Source of the DNA: Ananas comosus | Lineage: Eukaryota; Streptophyta; Magnoliopsida; Poales; Bromeliaceae | Assembly (NCBI RefSeq): GCF_001540865.1 | Contig: NC_033622.1 | Coordinates: forward strand, 7,762,584-7,826,583 | Direction of reading: 5' to 3' | Length of the DNA stretch: 64,000 nt | Part shown: positions 60,176 to 64,000 of the stretch, piece after piece | Numbering within the stretch: the stretch's first letter is position 1 | How the letters are laid out: each line of letters begins with the position of its first letter | Position numbers and translations under genes: made by a program | Notes under the pieces: generated by a model | Told to the model about the DNA's origin: nothing | Database searches by the model: none | Seen by the model: the letters and a program-made list of their open reading frames with translations, nothing else

Positions 60176-61708
60176 GATTGGAGTCACTTCGAAAGAACAA
60201 GACTTGGGAACTTATTGATTTGCTGAAAGAAAGGGACGTGATTGGATGCCGATGGGTCTTTAAGGTGATGAAGAATGCAGATAGGAATGTGAAGAGGTTC
60301 AAGGCGAGGTTGCTGATGAAGGGATATGCACAGAAGCTGAAAATCAACTTCGATGAGATCTTCTTACCGGTGGCTCATCTTATCACTATTCGAGTCGTTT
60401 TGGCGATCGCTACAGTCAAGCCCGAGCAAATAGATATGAAGACAGCATTCTTGCATGGTGACTTGAAAGAGGAGATATATATGTCGCAATGTGAAAGCTT
60501 TGTCGAAAAAGGCAAGCAAGATTTGGTTTGTCTGTACGGCTTGAAACGGGCGCCAAGGTGTTGGTCCAAGCGATTTGATTCTTTTATTGAGAGTTTAGGG
60601 TTTTATAGGCTCGAGGCAGATCATTATGCATATTTTTGCATTTATGATGATGGAAAATTCTGTATATTGTAATTGTATGTCGACGACATGGCAGTCGCGA
60701 GAAATAGCAAGGGTCGAATATCTACCCTAAAGACTCAGTTTGTGGAGGAGTTCGATATGAAGGCCTTAAGAGTCGTAAACCAAATACTCAGGATAAAGAT
60801 GCTTTGGGAGAGAAAAGAGGAATATTTAGCTTTCACAAAAGGATTATGTGGAGAAGGTTTTCGGCGCTTCAATATGTAGAGATCAAAACTAGTTTCTGCC
60901 CCATTCCCTATTTATTTAAAGCTGTTGGGCGAGCAATCACCAGGTACAAAAGCTTTAAGGGCCAACATAGCTTGGGTACCATATTCATCGATAGTAGGGA
61001 GCCTTATGTTTGCCATGGTACGAACAAGATCCGACATTGCTCAAGCAGTAGGAACAATGAGTCAGTTTATCGTAAATTCGAGTTGCAAAAATTGGAATGC
61101 AAAGAAGTGGCTCCTCAACTATTTAAGGGGCACTGCGAATTTCTCATTCTATTAAAGTTCTACAGGTTTGGAGTGCGTCGACTATGTGGATACAGATTTC
61201 ATAGGAGATAGAGACAGGAGAAAGTCTGCCACAGGTTATGTATTCTCCATGAACGGTGATCCTATCAGCTGAGAGTCGAAGCTTCAGTTGGTGATCGCTT
61301 TATCGACGACGAAGGGAAGTACATAGCGGTGGCACATTCTTGTAAGGAGGTTATCTATTTAAAGAGACTTCTAGAAGAATTGAAAGTGAAGCAAAATACA
61401 GTTGAAGTAAGCAGTGATAGTCAAAGTGCAATACACTTGGCGAAGAATCGGGCAATTCACTCTCAAATGAAACACATTAACATTTGCTATCACTTTATAA
61501 GAAATGTGGTGGATGAGGGTCTTCTTTTGCTGTTGAAGATTCATACAGATGCGAATCCAGCAGATATTTTGACGAAGCCGGTGACTCAAGAGAAGTTTAA
61601 CTGGAGCACGACTTCTTGCTTCTTGGAGCTACATTAGAAGAGTAGGAATTTGGCAAGACTTTAGATTTGACGTTTTATAGAGTTCGACACGTCTTCAAGT
61701 GGGAGAAC

Positions 61709-62536
61709 TGTTGGATAATGTGAAGTCGTATTCTGAGTTGATATCACGGTGAAAAAGTCGAAAATTTGAGATTGAATGTTAAGTACTAGAACTTGAAGTT
61801 TGAGAATCAGTACTGAGAAGTCCTCAGAAGTTTCTCAAAATCTAAAGCTATGAAAAACTCTCTTTTTGTATTGAGTATTGGCACACGAATTGAGTATCCA
61901 TACGTGATACATAGGAGCGTTTCAGTACCGAAACTCCATTTCAAGTACCGGCACTCAATTTCGTGACGAACTAGATAAGTTGGGTTTAATTCCAATTTGA
62001 TCTAACCTTGTGCCTTGACATTAGATATGGTCTAGGAACACCTTGGAGAGGGTTTTCAATAAGAGATCGATGGCTAGAAGTGAATCAGTGACTCGGATGG
62101 ACGACAGAGATCATTTCCTATTAGAATTGGGGTTTTGGGTTTTAAACCCTTATAGTTCATATTTTTAACTTCAGTGGGAGGTTTCTCAAGGATAAGAGCT
62201 TCATGTAGATACCCTAGTTGAGAGGAAAATGTGGAGAGCTCTTAAGAGAGAGTTTCTTATAATCCAATCTACTCCTTATATACTTTTGTGCTGCAAATTA
62301 ATCGAAGAACACATTGAGGAGATCTTGCTCGTGAACATAGGCCAACACACCGTTTGTCAAACCATGTAAATTATGTGTTCTTGTGTTCTCTTGTTTGTTT
62401 CGTTACTTTGTTATCCTTGTGCTAGTTTTCTACGATCATTCTCGTCTATTTTCATCTATGAAAGATCATGTTTCTGCTACACTCGTGTGTCGTGTGGTTT
62501 GAGGTGTGCTTGATAATGCCTCAACCAGTCCCTTCA
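61709..62536 (+). mobile_element. 3' LTR of the nested Copia element
   Basis: TGTTGGATAATGTGAAG to TCCCTTCA, preceded by the purine tract AAGTGGGAGAAC. It is about 128 bp longer than the 5' LTR, mostly because of extra sequence around 61845-61930 that is absent there. The two LTRs differ at many positions, so the insertion is not recent. Confidence 0.9.
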
Positions 62537-64000
62537 GAAACAAAACTAAAACCACGGGGCAGCAAAGTGATATATTCCAAACCACAGGTTGGCAAAGTGA
62601 TAATGTACTAAACCGCAAGGGGTTAATCCAAGTTTTCATAATAATTTAATACAATTCAAAGTCAACACCATATAGTTTTCTATAGAAGTTGAGCTTGATG
62701 TACTCTTGGGCCTAATGATTGAGGTGTATATGAGTCCAATTATACAATTGATCAGGTGGTAGGTATGAATATGTGCCTTTTGAAGAACCTATTGCACTTG
62801 AACTATGTAGAGGCTTGCCGCATGGAAGGCATTTAGATGCCTCAGACCTGAAAGTTGTAGACGTTTGACATTTTCAACAAACATCTATTCGGTACACGGT
62901 CCAACTACTTGTAAGTAGCTGTTCAATTTTAAACGATGCCTCAGAGAAAGCTCTTGTCGGAGAACTATGAAAAGACGGTGTTGTACAAGATTTATAGCCT
63001 ATATAAGGGCTTGACACAACAAATAGGACAGAACAAAACAAATATGTTGTGATCGAAACAAAATATCAGAATACAATCAATCAGGTATGCTTACAATCAG
63101 AGCCGCAGGGGACAAATGAAGGCCAAATGAATCATTGTAATTTCAAATATTGTCCATCAGAAAATGCATAACAATAAATTTAACTGCTAACTGTATAATT
63201 CTTATATTAGTCAAATATTAAGTACTCCAGAAAGATAGTACTAATCTAGTAATTTAGGTTCAAAAGAAATTAGAAGTATTCAGCTAGTAACATAAGGCTG
63301 GTCAACTAGACTTGCTTTATTGGACGAACTTCAATCACCATGTGATGCATCCTCAATACAAGGAACAGAAGGCAGAAAGTCTTGGAAACTTGACAAACAG
63401 AGAAAATAGAAGGTGAAACAAGAGTCTCTATCAGGAGAGCAAGACAGAAATTGTTAGGGAGAAACCAAGGAGCGCAAGGAGATGTAAATCATGAAAAGAG
63501 AGAGGTTAACTAGATTATCTAGAGATATTCATGGTAAGAATGATTAAGATCCTATAATAGAAGATTTGATCAGCATGGTAAGGCTAAAGATTTAAGTATC
63601 AAACAAGAAGGGTTGCCAAAAATACGACAATTTTTTTTAAAAAAAAAAAGTTTTATTTTTCAAAACATACATTCGCTTTGTAGAATGGATTAGTGCAAGT
63701 AATCCCCAAATTTTTACTTATTACAATCTGGTTGGTGAATTTTTTTTTACTTTAACAATCTAGTCCTTAATCTTGCTTAATTTTTACAAATATCAACCCA
63801 AGGTTCATTCTCTGTCCAAACTACAAGATGGCTGCAGAGACTATGCATCACAAATGGTTGTTGTCATGTTAAGAACATATTTACGTTATTCTTTCTAAAA
63901 CAAATAGCCCAGTAAGCATTGTGTAAATTGTAAAATCATTACTTCAATTACAAATCACATAGAAAGATGGATTAGGAATAGTATTGCAAAAATTAGATGA

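Larger units (their letters stand above)
44248..61640 (+). pseudogene. Copia gag-pol, full domain order, heavily interrupted
   Basis: Domains in order. Gag: KYKIPRFDGTTSRCEN (44255), LYNLKMKDRVQE (45100), LLCSMPES; zinc knuckle CWNCGKSGHIKDYQ (45466). Protease region near 45640-45950. Integrase: 46200-46316, resuming after a MITE at 47269 with EVFETFKKFKSLVENEKGLK and INCLHSDNE, and GYVKGGKGYQL (47730). After the hAT (59501): linker, then EDEPTSYKEALQ (59750). After a hAT MITE (60184): LRKNKTWELIDLLKERDVIG, GCRWVFKVM, MKTAFLHGDLKEEIYM (reverse transcriptase) and YVDDM (60674). RNase H near 61330-61600: SSDSQSAIHLAKN, KHINICYHFI, TDANPADILTKP. Many stops and shifts. Without inserts the element is about 5.6 kb, normal for Copia. 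Confidence 0.9.
43187..62636. mobile_element. Mutator-type MITE hosting the nest
   Basis: The left part (43187-43481) begins GGGAAGACATCAATTAGG and continues GTGGTTTAGGACATTTTC. The right part (62542-62636) inverted reads GAAAACTTGGATTAACCCC and TGCGGTTTAGTACATTATC. The two are inverted repeats of the family fixed by the 31133 copy. Without the Copia element it is about 390 bp. The outer 9-bp flanks no longer match. Confidence 0.6.
43068..63050. repeat. Dispersed repeat, copy 2 (split by the nest)
   Basis: The parts 43068-43140 and 62637-63050 together match 33094-33590. The Mutator-type MITE and everything within it interrupt this copy. From 63050 to 64000 I see only AT-rich sequence without gene or transposon signatures. 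Confidence 0.6.

Overview
The window looks like nuclear DNA from a flowering plant, very probably a monocot. It is AT-rich and intron-rich, and it is dominated by nested plant transposons. The terminal palindrome families and the TACCGGTA-rich long terminal repeats remind me of pineapple (Ananas), but that is an impression, not a test. Only two host genes can be supported. One is a small zinc-ribbon-like protein of about 190 residues, whose two coding exons (14770-14964 and 26849-27226, + strand) are split by an intron of about 11.9 kb. The other is the last exon of an LRR receptor-like pseudokinase (32092-32654, - strand), with no first exon in the window.

Layout. 1-925: 3' end of a chromodomain Ty3/Gypsy element and its probable LTR. 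949-6605: long non-coding LTR-like modules with palindromes and tandem repeats. 6966-10159: a Copia-type LTR split by a 2.4-kb solo LTR with perfect target-site duplication. 10289-11375: a Helitron. 11824-13020: two tandem copies of an odd GC-rich/AT-rich unit. 13806-14033: a MITE. 14770-27226: the zinc-ribbon gene, its intron carrying several MITEs, some nested. 28455-31419: MITEs and an unclassified stretch. 31645-33590: pseudokinase exon, an 81-bp partial copy of it, and one copy of a dispersed repeat. 33817-43140: three broken Copia elements, a Mutator-like element with long inverted repeats carrying a plant mobile domain (PMD) gene, and several hAT derivatives.

43187-62636 is a deep nest. 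A Mutator-type MITE of about 390 bp is split by a Copia element with two LTRs and a GAAAC duplication. The Copia is split by a TRIM, a MITE, a 343-bp hAT MITE and an 11.6-kb hAT transposon that encodes a decayed transposase. The hAT is split by a 6-kb LTR-derived insert flanked by AGTAT, at whose centre lies a single N. The hAT appears to be the autonomous relative of four non-autonomous copies in the window, so it and they form one transposition system: transposase source plus dependants sharing its ends. The rest of the nest consists of inactive remnants with many stops and frameshifts. All boundaries and duplications were read by eye.
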